From Paragonimus skrjabini miyazakii (taxonomy: Eukaryota; Platyhelminthes; Trematoda; Plagiorchiida; Troglotrematidae), in NCBI GenBank assembly GCA_014338405.1, contig JTDE01000109.1:152386-216385 (forward strand): DNA of 64,000 nucleotides. The letters run 5' to 3'. Position 1 is the first letter of the stretch. Each line of letters starts with the position of its first letter. A program made the translations under genes and the position numbers. Under the pieces are notes generated by a model. It did not search any database. It saw only the letters and a list, made by a program, of their open reading frames with translations, and was not told the origin of the DNA. This document shows, in pieces, positions 49,970 through 60,984 of the stretch.

Positions 49970-50287
49970 AGGAAGTCCTAATCGCGGGGTTATCGATTGG
50001 AGTTAACAGACAGTAACTGTGTCTCCATTTCGAGACGATCGGGCAACCTGATCATTACTCACAAGCGAAAGTGGTTGAGCGTTCACATATGATANNNNNN
50101 NNNNNNNNNNNNNNNNNNNNNNNNNNNNNNNNNNNNNNNNNNNNNNNNNNNNNNNNNNNNNNNNNNNNNNNNNNNNNNNNNNNNNNNNNNNNNNTCGTGC
50201 CTAACGTGAGGTCAATGGCGCAGTGGTAAACACGGTTGCCTCATGAACTGAATGTCCGTGGTTCAAGTCCCGGCAGTGGCGATGATA
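49970..50287 (+). mobile_element. Ribozyme SINE, 5' region and Pol III promoter; 3'-truncated
   Basis: Begins near GGAAGTCCTAATCGCGGGGT, a 5' segment shared with the copy at 57.1 kb, continues through TTTCGAGACGATCGGGCAAC, then the 100-N gap. TGGCGCAGTGG (box A, 50216-50226) and GGTTCAAGTCCCG (box B) follow, ending at GGCGATGATA, just before where the ribozyme would start. It is head to head with the tail fragment on its left. The best-preserved promoter copy in the window. Confidence 0.75.
50095..50194. other. 100-N assembly gap inside a SINE
   Basis: Exactly 100 N. The flanks CATATGATA and TCGTGCCTAAC are separated by only ATTCGG in the homologous 52.4-kb copy, so the real missing sequence may be about 6 bases. 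Confidence 0.9.
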
Positions 50288-51109
50288 TCTTATTTCATCA
50301 ATACATCTTTATATTATTGATTTGTTTCAAACGATGACGTGTCTAACCTCCACTTAATTTCTGCTCTGTAGCAATTGAAATTGGGATTAGCATTGCTGGC
50401 AACTTGTATTGAGTGGCCATCTTCAGCTGTTAACTTTAAAATATCTTTAGATGCAATTAAACTAAGACCCATTTCAGGCTTCCTTTGAATAAACGTCTTT
50501 ACCAACGTTATTCTTGGCATGAATTTATTCTGCAGTTTTTTTGGTAAGTCTGTTGACTTGCTCCTTCTCTACTCGTGTATGTCACTAATTAGTTTTGAGG
50601 GTTGCTTGGTCCTCATATATTTATTTGAATTCGTGGTCCTACATATTAGCCACAACAGCATTACGTCACGAGCTGGTTCACAAAAGTACTGAGCAAGCTA
50701 GTCCGTGAAACATTGCTAACATCGATTTTTATTCACAGGGATATGATATTAGTGCACAAATAGGACAGAGTTTTATTGAATGCACAAAATTCGTTGTTAT
50801 ATAAATGTGCATTTAAAGATAGAAAATGCAAACATGTGGCAGAAGCTGCATAAATGAAGTTCATGGTTTATTAGTATGAAATGCTCACTGACATTTTTCA
50901 GGAAACAGGTATGTTTGGTGCCAGGGTAGGTAAATATCCCGTGCTACATTGAGACTGGCGATATAGTGATCATCGTTTATCCTGGGGCTATTACAAGTTT
51001 TAATGTGGGATTGGAAAGTACGAAACGAAATAGAACAGAGTGAGACAGCAGTGCACTACATTTCATATATCTGGACTCATTGAAGTAAACCAACATAATG
51101 TCACATTAA
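50288..51109 (+). other. Intron 2 sequence, nothing recognised
   Basis: No supported feature; short minus-strand frame at 50314-50520 not recognised. Confidence 0.45.
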
Positions 51110-51425
51110 ACTTTTACCAATCATAAGTAGCGATAGAAGGTATACGCCGCGAAATGTTAACATTTCGTTTACTCTCTTCAGTCACGAACGTAAAACATTG
51201 GAATACATAGAAAATGAGGATAGCAACAACAATAGAAACAATCAACGATTGGGTTTACACAAAACAAGGACTGTTATCAGTTCCAGGGCAGAAAAATAGC
51301 GTGAGTCAACAGTTTATGCACGCACACGACCGGACGGCAAGTATTGATTCACATAGCTTCTGAGAAAGCAAGCAACTTCGGATTCCAATTACGCAACAAC
51401 ACTTGAAAGGAATTGGCGGGGTCAA
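51110..51425 (-). pseudogene. 5'-truncated PLE 3' end (copy F)
   Basis: Minus strand: VLLRNWNPKLLAFSEAM, a stop, then INTCRPVVCVHKLLTHAIFL, aligning to the endonuclease C-terminus of copies B and G. It is followed by the 3' region with the best-kept copy of the PLE hammerhead-like motif. Only about 300 bp of element, like copy G. Confidence 0.75.
51145..51193 (-). ncRNA. Candidate hammerhead ribozyme in PLE 3' region (copy F)
   Basis: Minus strand: TTCGTGA, CTGAAGA (fits CTGANGA), GAGTAAAC, GAAA, TGTTAACA as self-complementary stem III closed by A-U, T at the cleavage position, then TCGCGG pairing with TTCGTGA as a 6-bp stem I including G-U pairs. All invariant core positions are present. 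Weak point: stem II has one secure G-C pair, an A-A mismatch and a GTAA loop. Other PLEs are known to encode minimal hammerheads, which supports the call. Confidence 0.5.
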
Positions 51426-52206
51426 CAATGTGACCTGTTACCATGATGTTTGGATTTAGAAACGACGGGATAGCAAATGACTGAGGTGAGATGGGACAGG
51501 CGAAAAAAACTGTTGTGGAGGATGGTGATGTGAAGACAACATTGTTATTTATGCTGTTGTTGGAAAGGTGTGCTACTACACAGTACAGTATTTACTGCAA
51601 ACAACGGCTGTACTTATAACAGCTTGGAAATATCTCAGTTAATCTACTTAATTACTCTCAGATATATTGGCTGATACTTCGTTATTTGGGCGAGTTAGTG
51701 AACCGCGAGAGCAACCTTTCGCATCAATATTGCAGCATCACGTTAAAGATAGCCTAATTAACAGTAAAATTTCACCGAGATTTAATGAAGCACAGTACGT
51801 TGTACGCTTAAGCTGACAATCACTTTTATCGATCAGTTCGCAAGTGGGACACATTTTCTTCACTGGCGAAGACCCATGACTCATTTGCCACAGTTAAGCA
51901 AATATGCACTTCGAGACGCTTTGAGACGAATGATGTGAAAGCTCAGTAATGAAATATGCAGAGTGACTGCATTTTATACGTTCTTCGGATAAATGGTAGG
52001 ACAGCCTACCAACAACAATGTCTGTGTATTTTTGTGATTTTATTGCACCGAAGTAATGTATGCCGTGTGGCATATAACTCGAGCTCGATTAATACGGTGA
52101 AAAGATGCAGGTAAATATATAATCACAGAGAGTTCATTGAATCAAACAAAAGGTAACATTAGTTCAAACACAATATGCACACTGATGCCCACCGATTTCT
52201 AGTCAA
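51426..52206 (+). other. Intron 2 sequence, nothing recognised
   Basis: No supported feature between PLE copy F and the SINE at 52.2 kb. Confidence 0.45.
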
Positions 52207-52515
52207 TTTCAAGTTGATCATCACCCACAATTGATCGCAGCTGTCGCATACCCATAGACTTTCCAGTCGGCCCCCTTCGAATAGCAGAAGCGCTAGACTC
52301 GAGTTTCGCTCTCATTAGAGCTCGTCAGTAGTGCATGTCATCGCCACTGCCGGGACTTGAACCACGGACACGCTGTTCATGAGGCAACTGTGTTTACCAC
52401 TGCGCGTTAGGCACGACCGAATTATCATATGTGAACGGTGAACCACTTTCGCTTGTGAGTAATGATCAGGTTGCCCGATCGTCTCGATAGTCAGTCAACT
52501 CAAACCACCTGTTTG
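52207..52515 (-). mobile_element. Hammerhead-ribozyme SINE, best near-complete copy
   Basis: Minus strand, in order: 5' segment with TCGAGACGATCGGGCAACCT, CATATGATAATTCGGTCGTG, box A region GCGCAGTGGTAAACACAG (about ten bases before it are deleted relative to the 50.2-kb copy), box B GGTTCAAGTCCCGGC, intact hammerhead ribozyme, body CCGACTGGAAAGTCTATGGG, and tail GCGACAGCTGCGATCAATTG ending near TTCAAGTTGA. The order of Pol III promoter then hammerhead resembles the SM-alpha SINEs of schistosomes, although body and tail are not recognised from them. Lies antisense in intron 2. Confidence 0.85.
52290..52335 (-). ncRNA. Type I hammerhead ribozyme, intact core
   Basis: Minus strand: TGCACTA, CTGACGA, stem II GCTCT-AATG-AGAGC, GAAA, stem III CTC/GAG, UC, then TAGCGC. 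Cleavage is expected between 52296 and 52295. Stem I GCACTA/TAGCGC pairs at 5 of 6 positions, with one A-C mismatch. All conserved core bases are present. Confidence 0.87.
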
Positions 52516-55500
52516 ATGAATGATGCAAGCCGGCCACGTATTATCAAACAGTCTGACTTTATTCCGCTAACCCATCTCGTTTTTAGATGATGACTGGTAT
52601 CCAGTGACAGTGTTGCCTCAAAAATAAAGATCCATGAAATTTGCTTCCGTATCCAAAGTTTTTAGTTTGTCATGTGCATTATTTTCCGAGAACGCTTTTC
52701 AGTACCCCAATATTATACTTGTGTTTTAATTTCACTACAGCACGCTCGAGGTTGCCTTAATCTAAGTTAAACTGATCGATACAACTAAACACAACACTAC
52801 CGAGCCCGAGCAACCTAAGCTTACAGTACATTATGAACCCTGACGGTATTTGCCAACGAGGTGGCATTTAGCCTAGCTGAGCTACTTCACTTAGCGCTGT
52901 CGCTTACAGTGTTTCGGCCAACGTGGTCCACTGAAGTTCACTGACCAATCTTGGTTACTGAGAATAACAGAGTTGATTATCTCAGGATGTTTGGACATTA
53001 ATGCGAAGATTCCTCCTCAGCACTATGAATCAGTTCGGCTGGCTTAGTGTTGGGCATTCAAGAATTATAAAGCAATATCAGGACAACCCTTGAGGACGTG
53101 TTGTAGTAACACGGGAAAAAGTGAATAACCATTGGAGTAAACGAGATCGGCATCCGGACCACTCAGACTGAACAAGACGTAAGTTCTGTCAGCCCTTTGT
53201 TGATGCAATCAAGTAAAATCTAAGAGCGGCGTGTACGTTCAAGCTCTTAGTATCATGGCGTAAACGGTACGAATTTTTCTCATGCGCTTCATAAGGTAGG
53301 ACAAGTAGATTATGAGTTCCAGGAAGTACGAATTTATATTTCGTTTCAAATTCAAGCTCAGTGGACAAACACAGTTTATCAACTAAGATTCGAAAAGCCA
53401 TAGTGACATGTTGGGTAGAGCACTACTCACATACTAAACCTTTTGCTATTAAACATTCAACTGCTGTGCTCGCTTGTTCATTTGATAGACGGTCGGGTAC
53501 AGAACTGGGTGGAAGATCTACGTCCGTTAGCCTACTACAATGAGCAATCAGGTACCACTCTTGTGAGGACCGATTGCATTGAGCAGATTCGGAGGGGCAA
53601 TATCCTGAATGTTCACAAGTGTAACGGTCCTGCTTAAACAATGAGCAGCTTTATTGTGGAAGGAAACTGCTGAAAATAGATAGGAAAATACAGTTTTATG
53701 CAGAGTGAGCAATGTGCGGCTAGGGTTCAAGTATTGGAAAGCAGGTATCCCTTTTTCTTTATCACTGTTTTGAACCCCAGATAAACCTCAAGCTGTTCAG
53801 TTTTGTTTACAACCAGTCAACCTGCGATTTGCTCACGTTAGTGTTCATCCGTAGTACAGCTTAATCATATCTGCACTGGGAGTGGAAAGCCGACTTGACG
53901 GTTATTTTTGTGAACGCAAAAGAGTCACAACATCATCTTACCACCCAGTTACAATCGCTTATGAGTAGTGCACAGGTGATTAAGCAGCCATAGTTTGTTA
54001 CACATTAGCACTCTCAGTTAACTCCAGTCATGTAACTTATGATCAATACTTCGCAACCAGACCGAAGTATGATTTCACCCAACGAGTGGGATGATATTTT
54101 GATTAACTGAGAATAACTGACTAAGCTGCGATTTGATATGTGAGGTTCGTAAATTGCGACAGAGGGATTCATGATTATGTGTTTGAGCGGAGTTCGCTGG
54201 TAAAAGCTCCAAATTATTTGTCATAAAAAATCGCTGTATTTTTTCTATGTAGAAGTCTCTCATCATATAGTTATAAACAGCTTCTTACTGCTTAAATGTT
54301 CCAAAGTTTTGTTAGCCTATACTGGATTGATGAAGTTGATTGGCTGTGTTTGCTTTGTGATTGATTAACCTGTTAACTACCTGATAAAATAATTGTCTTT
54401 TATCTTTTTCGACAACGCGCAAATGAACTGATGCACACTGTTTACTTTGGCTTGATCTAACAATATGAACCTGGACCGGTGAGATCCGAATTGAATTTGA
54501 AGCAAACAACAGCTGTGATTTGCTTAACACAGTTTTAAAAGCGAATGATATTGTACTGGCAAAGAAAACATAAGTCTAAACAAGAGGCTCAACTACTTTG
54601 CATGTTACACTTGGCACTCGGAATATTGTTACTAATCTTTGGCTTTTTATCTAAAATCAATACATTCGAACTAGTTTGAACCATCAGATTCATTGTAGAA
54701 GACAGCCTGGTTACTACGACAAACTTCCACAAATGTTTTAACATCTACAACCAAGTCTATAACAACTTGTCTAACAAAAATTACAACAAATTAGATAGAT
54801 ATATATTTCAGTATAAATAAAAAAGGAAGCAAACAAAAAACATGAACTTTTCAATGGTTCATGTTTACTGTGTTATAGTGGAATTGGAATATATGTACTG
54901 AAGATAATTTATCTTAATATGTTTTTTAACATTCATCTCGAAATAGTGAAGAAATAATTCTTTTTAGCGCAATACACTTACGCTGTCTTTCACCCTGAAA
55001 AACAAAACTCAATGGACAAATAATTTTGTTGCTATTTTAGAAGTAAACTGATAACAGAATTAAATCAGCATAGCAATAAATCTTATACAATGATTCTGGC
55101 CAAATTGATATCGTTATGTCAGTTATCGGTGAATGATTTAAAGTTTCTCGCTCGTATAACCACATTAGTAATGTTTTAAGGATGGCGGATTGTAAACTCT
55201 AAATATTTTCATAGAATGTGAGTTACTAGATTACTATAGTAGAAATTGATAGGATTATAGTAGGGTTCATACGTAATCTCAGTATTTTTGGAAGTATCCT
55301 AAATATGTTTTCCAAGTTATGTAGCTGAAACAGTTAAGTTGATAATTACGACTTATGCTTCAGACTTGTTTCATTCAAGGATTTTATTGAATTGTCCCGA
55401 GCGTACAACGAGTAAAATCTTGTGCCTGTGTTTAAATAATGTTTGCAAAAACATAGAGGATCATTAGGTAGCGGCCTTGCCCCCAAATCGGACATTGTCA

Positions 55501-56769
55501 CAGCAGCTAGATTTGTGATTTTCACTTATTCTGACCTTCAGATTGGACGAAAAGTTAGGAAAATGCCATCTTATTCAAAACATGACCGGAAAAAACGAAT
55601 AATTTACAAGTACACCTTGGATCTAATCCAGTTTATCTGATATAGTTGATTATAGGTATTACCAAAGAAAATTGTTTAAAATCCAACTACCTTACCAAAA
55701 ATAATCCCCTCAAATCACGTGACTTGCAAGTCAAGCAAAAGGTTTAGTCCGGATAACATTACTAGCATTGTTGGAAACAGATTACTCCATAAAATAACCA
55801 CCAAATTAACCTTATGAGCGGTCGATGAAAATAAACATCAGCTGACGGGAATCAAGTCGTGACACGGGGAAATTGGTTAGAAAAATCACGCAATCTAGAC
55901 GATTTTAGGGTTTATCTTCTCAAGACAGGCGAACACAAGTGATAAAATACAACCAAAACCACCTGCAGCTAATAACCCACGGTGACTAACATACATTTTA
56001 CTAGGTTTGGTAGTTGAAAATTATTTATCAAATTCTGTCCTGGTTTGAAAATTCTCAGTTAGTAACGAATAAATGTTTAGTAGTCGTGGATTCTGAACAC
56101 TTCAAACATGTTTTTCAGCTGTCAAACTCTAACTTCTCATAGGCCATTCTTCAAATGAAACGTTAAAATCGAGTCTGTCACATGTCAGAACTCAGTAGTT
56201 TCTGTTTCGACCCTGGACATTGACAGCGGTCTTTGTGGGGCGTTCGTGTTGGCGACAGTATCTGTTATCATACCTTGGACTTATCCGAATGATTAGTAAG
56301 AAAGTGCGCTGTCACACTCGATTTTGAGTAACGCTCTGCTAGACAAGTCGCTTTAAGAGGAAATACGGCCTCCTTTTAACTCTAATGTGCATTTCTGAGT
56401 CAGCAAATTATTCTCAAGAAAGAGGCACCAAACACTGATTTCAAAAGTACAATTAACCCACTGGAGTTCTAACAGAATATGTGCATGAGCTCATGTGATC
56501 AACTGTAATTAAAATATGAACTCTGCAACACATTCGTACTTATACTTACGGAGAATGAATTCGTAATTATGACATTACAATAGAATATCTTTCAGAACTT
56601 GACTTTCAAGATCATTACCGTTTCTTTATTGCAATGCCCTCAGTGAAGGACGACAACTCCTCTTTGTCAGTCTGTTCTCCGTCACTTCAGGACGATGTTG
56701 CCAATATCTTAGTAAACTGTGCAAACGCTGTGAGTACACTTTATTGAAGTTGACGAATCGACAGTTTCA
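52516..56769 (+). other. Intron 2 sequence, nothing recognised
   Basis: About 4.3 kb without a supportable feature; overlapping 60-72 codon frames near 53.4-53.7 kb have random composition. Confidence 0.5.
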
Positions 56770-57100
56770 GGTTGAACACTACGTACACTTGACTGCAACC
56801 TACGCTTCCAAATAACCCTTTCTGAAGGGAGCACTAGACTCAAGTTTCGCTCTTATTAGAGATCATCAGTTGTACATGTCCTCTTCCGCATCGGAATTCA
56901 CACTCCGATCTCCGTGCTCTTTACAGCGGCATGTTAGCAGCAACGCCAATAGCCTAATAGTAGGCATAACCGAATAATCTTTGCCAGACGGTCAATCACA
57001 ACTTTGTACGAATAACGTTCGACTTACCCGAAAACTTCGAAAGGAGAGTGAACAGAATCAATCAATTTAATTCGATCGACAACCCCGTGATTCAGACTTC
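56770..57100 (-). mobile_element. Hammerhead-ribozyme SINE, old near-complete copy
   Basis: Minus strand: GAAGTCTGAATCACGGGGTT (the same 5' segment as at 49.97 kb), TTCGAAGTTTTCGGGTAAG, ATTCGGTTATGCCTAC, GGCGTTGCTGCTAACA for box A, GAGTGTGAATTCCGATG for box B, then ribozyme, GGAAGCGTAGGTTGCAGTCA and GTGTTCAACCTGAAAC as tail. It confirms that the family includes about 130 bp upstream of box A. Well diverged. Confidence 0.65.
56831..56876 (-). ncRNA. Hammerhead ribozyme, slightly decayed
   Basis: CTGATGA core, stem II TCTCT-AATA-AGAGC with the closing pair lost (T-C), GAAA, stem III CTT/GAG with a G-U pair, UC, TAGTGC. The core is complete but stems II and III are weakened. Confidence 0.65.
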
Positions 57101-59986
57101 TCATGTTGGTTAAAGTTACCGACTTCCTTAAATCCACTAAGCATGGTAGAAATGTTTATGCGAAGTTTGAGGATTTAAATTATTTCACACTGTACGCCAC
57201 TCAGATTCTGTGTATGAGCTGTAATAAGAGGAAAACTTGAGTCCAGTGCGTCCTTTTGAAGTGAGCAAATCGGAAAGCTTAGCTGAATTGTGAGTCTGCT
57301 ATTAAGTGTGAGTGGCGTTCATTGTGAAGTAATCCAAATCGGGCAACTTCTCGTAACATGGCAGTTTATTAAAATGCGTAGATTGCGATGGTACGCAAAC
57401 AGTTGACGGCTGGTTTGTAAAGTATTCAGGCTGAACCGCTTTATTTAATTCTAAGAACTAGGAACCCTGTTATTCCTGCAAACTATTCACATCACTCAGC
57501 AATTAGTGTTCGTGTGAGCCGACGCTGTTTGACATCTGCTTCATGTTTCCGCTCAATTCCATTTAAGCATTTCACTGTGAAGTTGGAATATGCTGAACGG
57601 AAGAACTGAGTTGCTAGTAAAAACGTTGAACACTGAACATTTTGCCGCCTGAAAAGATTCTACTGCAGTTGCACACAAAAAGTTTAATTTATATTTTAAA
57701 TAAAAGCTGTATACTTTAGTCAAGACATACAACCACTGTCAGTCAGGACTGGTTTCTCTCTCTAGGATTAGTACTGCTCTGTAATTAGTCCATACTTGCT
57801 AGTTATTAGCCATTTATCTAATAAAGAGTGTGTTAATGAGGAAGCCCGGAAGGTAACTGATACGTAAGGCAACTTGCACAATCGTCTGTCCAAAAGCTGG
57901 ATGAAGTTTTTGGTGTGTAATTGAACAGGCACTACCTTCCAAAATTGGCTACCCTTAGAGCATGACAAGTAGCTCGTACAGGTGTTGCGTAACTTGTTTG
58001 CAATGGTTTTCAATCACAATGTTTTCACTGATATTGAGTGCGTTTTAATTTGTGTATCACCATCAGAAATTTGCGTGCGTAGGGTGAACCCGCGCCTCAT
58101 GGTTGAGTACGCCAAGCGGACTAACTGAACCATTATGTTAAATTTCGGTCACTGGTGAATACCACTGTGAGTAAAGACAGCAATGACTTAGTTAGTGTGC
58201 CAGTAAAGCACGATGCTGAGTTGCTTAACCTTGAGGATCTCGAACGGTACGTTAAGTTACCATAACTTTATAATATGGTGGTGAAACAGTATAACAGGAG
58301 ATGGACGAAAAACGGCAGTCGGCAAGAAAACCCGTCAACTAGAACAAACACATTTATGAAGTTCTTTTACTCTATGCCAATCACCATCCGTTTAAAGAAC
58401 AACTGAGAGAATTTTCGTGGCTACGGTGGACGCTAGTTTCAGTGTTGTGAGGAAAACGCGAGCTCTTGATTCTAATCAATCCCAACCCTGGACACGACTG
58501 CGATCAATCTTTATTTGGATAGAACATGTGTGGAATTATTTACAGCGCCTCTTCAGACAACATATGAATTTTGGAAGTCCACTAACACTTCCGGGTGCAC
58601 CTACCGATGTTCATAATATGGTAGACTTGACTTACATGATGGTCACACACGTAACTGTTGCTCTGTTGGAAATAAATTGAAATTTTGGTGGCTGTTGTTT
58701 ACGTTAGAAGAAAAATAAAATTTTGCGAGTTCCACTTTTTAGAAAACGAATGTGTCTAAGAAAAGTTATGTGTGGAATAAGTTGACCAAAATACCCAACT
58801 TGACAGATTCCATAAAAAGTCACAGATAATGTCTGAAGATCATGGAATGACGATCGACCACTTAATGTTAGATAATGCTCACGGTTAGACTGGAACAGAA
58901 AATTGACAACCAACACCAAGTTACCAAGTTATAAAACGTGGTTAGCAAAACCATACAGCAGTAATGTTCCAAAGCTTGTCGGACGCCCAGTTTTGGCTAC
59001 CAGAACAAGAAAATGCAGGTTCACATCTACAAATCCGCAAACGTTATATGTGAGAAAGTTCACAGTATTATTTTCTCCTGGGGTAAAATAAATCCGTGCT
59101 AACTAAAGAGTCTATTGTGTTGTCTATTCAGATAGGCAAGTAATCTATTATTTTATTCGAAAAAACAGACGATCACTCTTTGCGAAAGGTATACTAGACG
59201 CTGAACGCTATTTAAATGAATTACTGTAAACACCATTAATAAGAGATTATGAAAACTAAAATTGTTTTGTTTCTCTGAATTATTTGAAGATGGTAATCGG
59301 GACAGAAAACCTGATAAATTATTGCTTCTTGCGGTTTGTCATCAGTCTCAGACCATTTCTGAGTGTCGTTCTGAATGTTTTCTAACCGCTCGGACATCGA
59401 TTTGCTACCAAGCTCATCGATTTACGGTCCTTTCTCATAAACACCTAGCAGTGGTCATCAAAGAACAAACACTGGGTAATCGACACTAAACTAGACCACC
59501 AACCCAGTGCACATAGATCTGCCGTTTGAACTGTTCTGTTGTGTATTCAGCTGTTGCCAATACTGTATTGGGCTAGACAGACTCGTCGCATGCGAGTTGC
59601 TACTGGCATTCACGTCCGTATATTAACATACCAACGTACTGTGCTTCGCATTCACACTAACCTGTCAATCCAAAGCTCACTTCATATATCTTGGTTTTAC
59701 ATGAGTCCGTTGATTAGCCACTTTTGACTACGGACTATGAGGGATCTTAGAATAGGGACAAGGGCATAAATCCGGTTAGGAACAACTGACTGAGTTCAGA
59801 AAAAATGTGCAACTTTAAATTGAAAAGTACGGATGAATCGTACCGGTTATCGATAATCACCACTCAACGTGCTATAAACGAAACAATAAAGTCGGCCGCC
59901 TTTTCTAACCTAACGTCGACTGTCGAACCACTAAGCAGTTATTAGTATATGCTTGATCACGCTTATTTTCTTGTTTTGTTTATCAG
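57101..59986 (+). other. Intron 2, last part, up to the acceptor at 59985-59986
   Basis: No supported feature. Frames at 58417-58680 and 59262-59489 plus were considered as exons but lack convincing splice sites and phase. Ends with the pyrimidine-rich TTTTCTTGTTTTGTTTATCAG. Confidence 0.45.
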
Positions 59987-60090
59987 GACCAAGCCATAGA
60001 AAAATTCAAACTTTGCATGGTTCCGGTGGAGCTCAACGTAGATTTCCGTCGGACACTACATTGAATTTCACCCCTCGAGATGGAACTCAA
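59987..60090 (+). CDS. Proposed internal exon of the host gene
   Basis: 104 bases between a strong acceptor (TTGTTTTGTTTATCAG) and a consensus donor GTGAGT at 60091. Only one of three frames is open; the others meet TAG or TGA. The open frame starts after two bases, which together with the single base left by the 32043 exon make GGA (Gly). It reads PSHRKIQTLHGSGGAQRRF then PSDTTLNFTPRDGTQ and ends on a full codon, in phase with the next exon. No domain recognised. Confidence comes from splice signals plus the phase match on both sides. Confidence 0.65.
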
Positions 60091-60181
60091 GTGAGTCAGT
60101 GCGTTTGAGATTATCATGGTAACATTCTTTGAAACGAGATCAATCATCTTGAAGTCAAAATTTAACTTTCTCTCTCCGTAG

Positions 60182-60244
60182 AACAGAATCGGTGATTACA
60201 GACTGGTGGAAGATGTGGCTCCTCATGTACATCTGACTAGGTGA
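60182..60244 (+). CDS. Proposed last coding exon of the host gene
   Basis: After a 91-bp intron ending CTTTCTCTCTCCGTAG, the frame continues NRIGDYRLVEDVAPHVHLTR and stops at TGA 60242-60244. GTGATG at 60241 could alternatively serve as a weak donor (AG/GTGATG), in which case the coding region would go on downstream; I saw no convincing next exon. AATAAA occurs at 61507-61512 as a possible polyadenylation signal. The joined C-terminal residues from the last two exons read smoothly as a hydrophilic tail. Family unknown. Confidence 0.6.
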   Translation, partial: NRIGDYRLVEDVAPHVHLTR

Positions 60245-60984
60245 TGAACAGTCAAAAAAGAATGAGTAGCGGGAAGTACATCAATTTCGATGAGATCTAT
60301 CAAGGGAGAAAGCAGATGTGAAAGCGCGAATGCAACAGAACCTCTAAAGGAAAATGAAATATTAACTGGGTATCAGGGTATAAACCTATCACCCACAGTC
60401 TATGCATTGTGTAGTAGGCACATTTCATCATGTACAGCTGAAAAAACGGTTCTTTCTGGTCGACCGCCGTTTTTATCTTTAAGGGAATGCAACTACTGAT
60501 CAGACCGTTTGCAGAATGGACCTAGTTTTCCCAGTGTGGGCGTTAATTCTGCGCCTAGAAACAACATCGGGTGGCGTAGTTATGACAAACTTTGAAAGGG
60601 TAGGGTAACCTCAGATGATAAGAGATTGTTATCTGCAAGTCAGGCTGCTAATTTTGACAACAGACGAACGGAGCTGACCCGAAACATAATATCTATCTAC
60701 TATCACATGGACAAGCAGAGGCCACCAGAGCTGTAGTTGAATAGTACTCGTGATCGGTTGCATATTTTACACACTTGGACTGTCTAGCATGACATTTTTG
60801 GGAGACAACAATCCTCTTCAAAAGTGGCTGACAAAACGGTTTATGAGAAATCAATAGTTGCAATCAGTGTTGAGTAACCCTCGAATAGTTACCAAAACCC
60901 TATACTACATTACATTATTCAATATGTACTCTAACAATTCTAGTGGATCCTGTGATTTTAACTTTGAAGAGCATAATAGTTGAA
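60245..60984 (+). other. Downstream of the stop: likely 3' untranslated or intergenic
   Basis: A frame of 69 codons at 60290-60499 lies just downstream but begins without a splice signal. Nothing else recognised. Confidence 0.4.
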
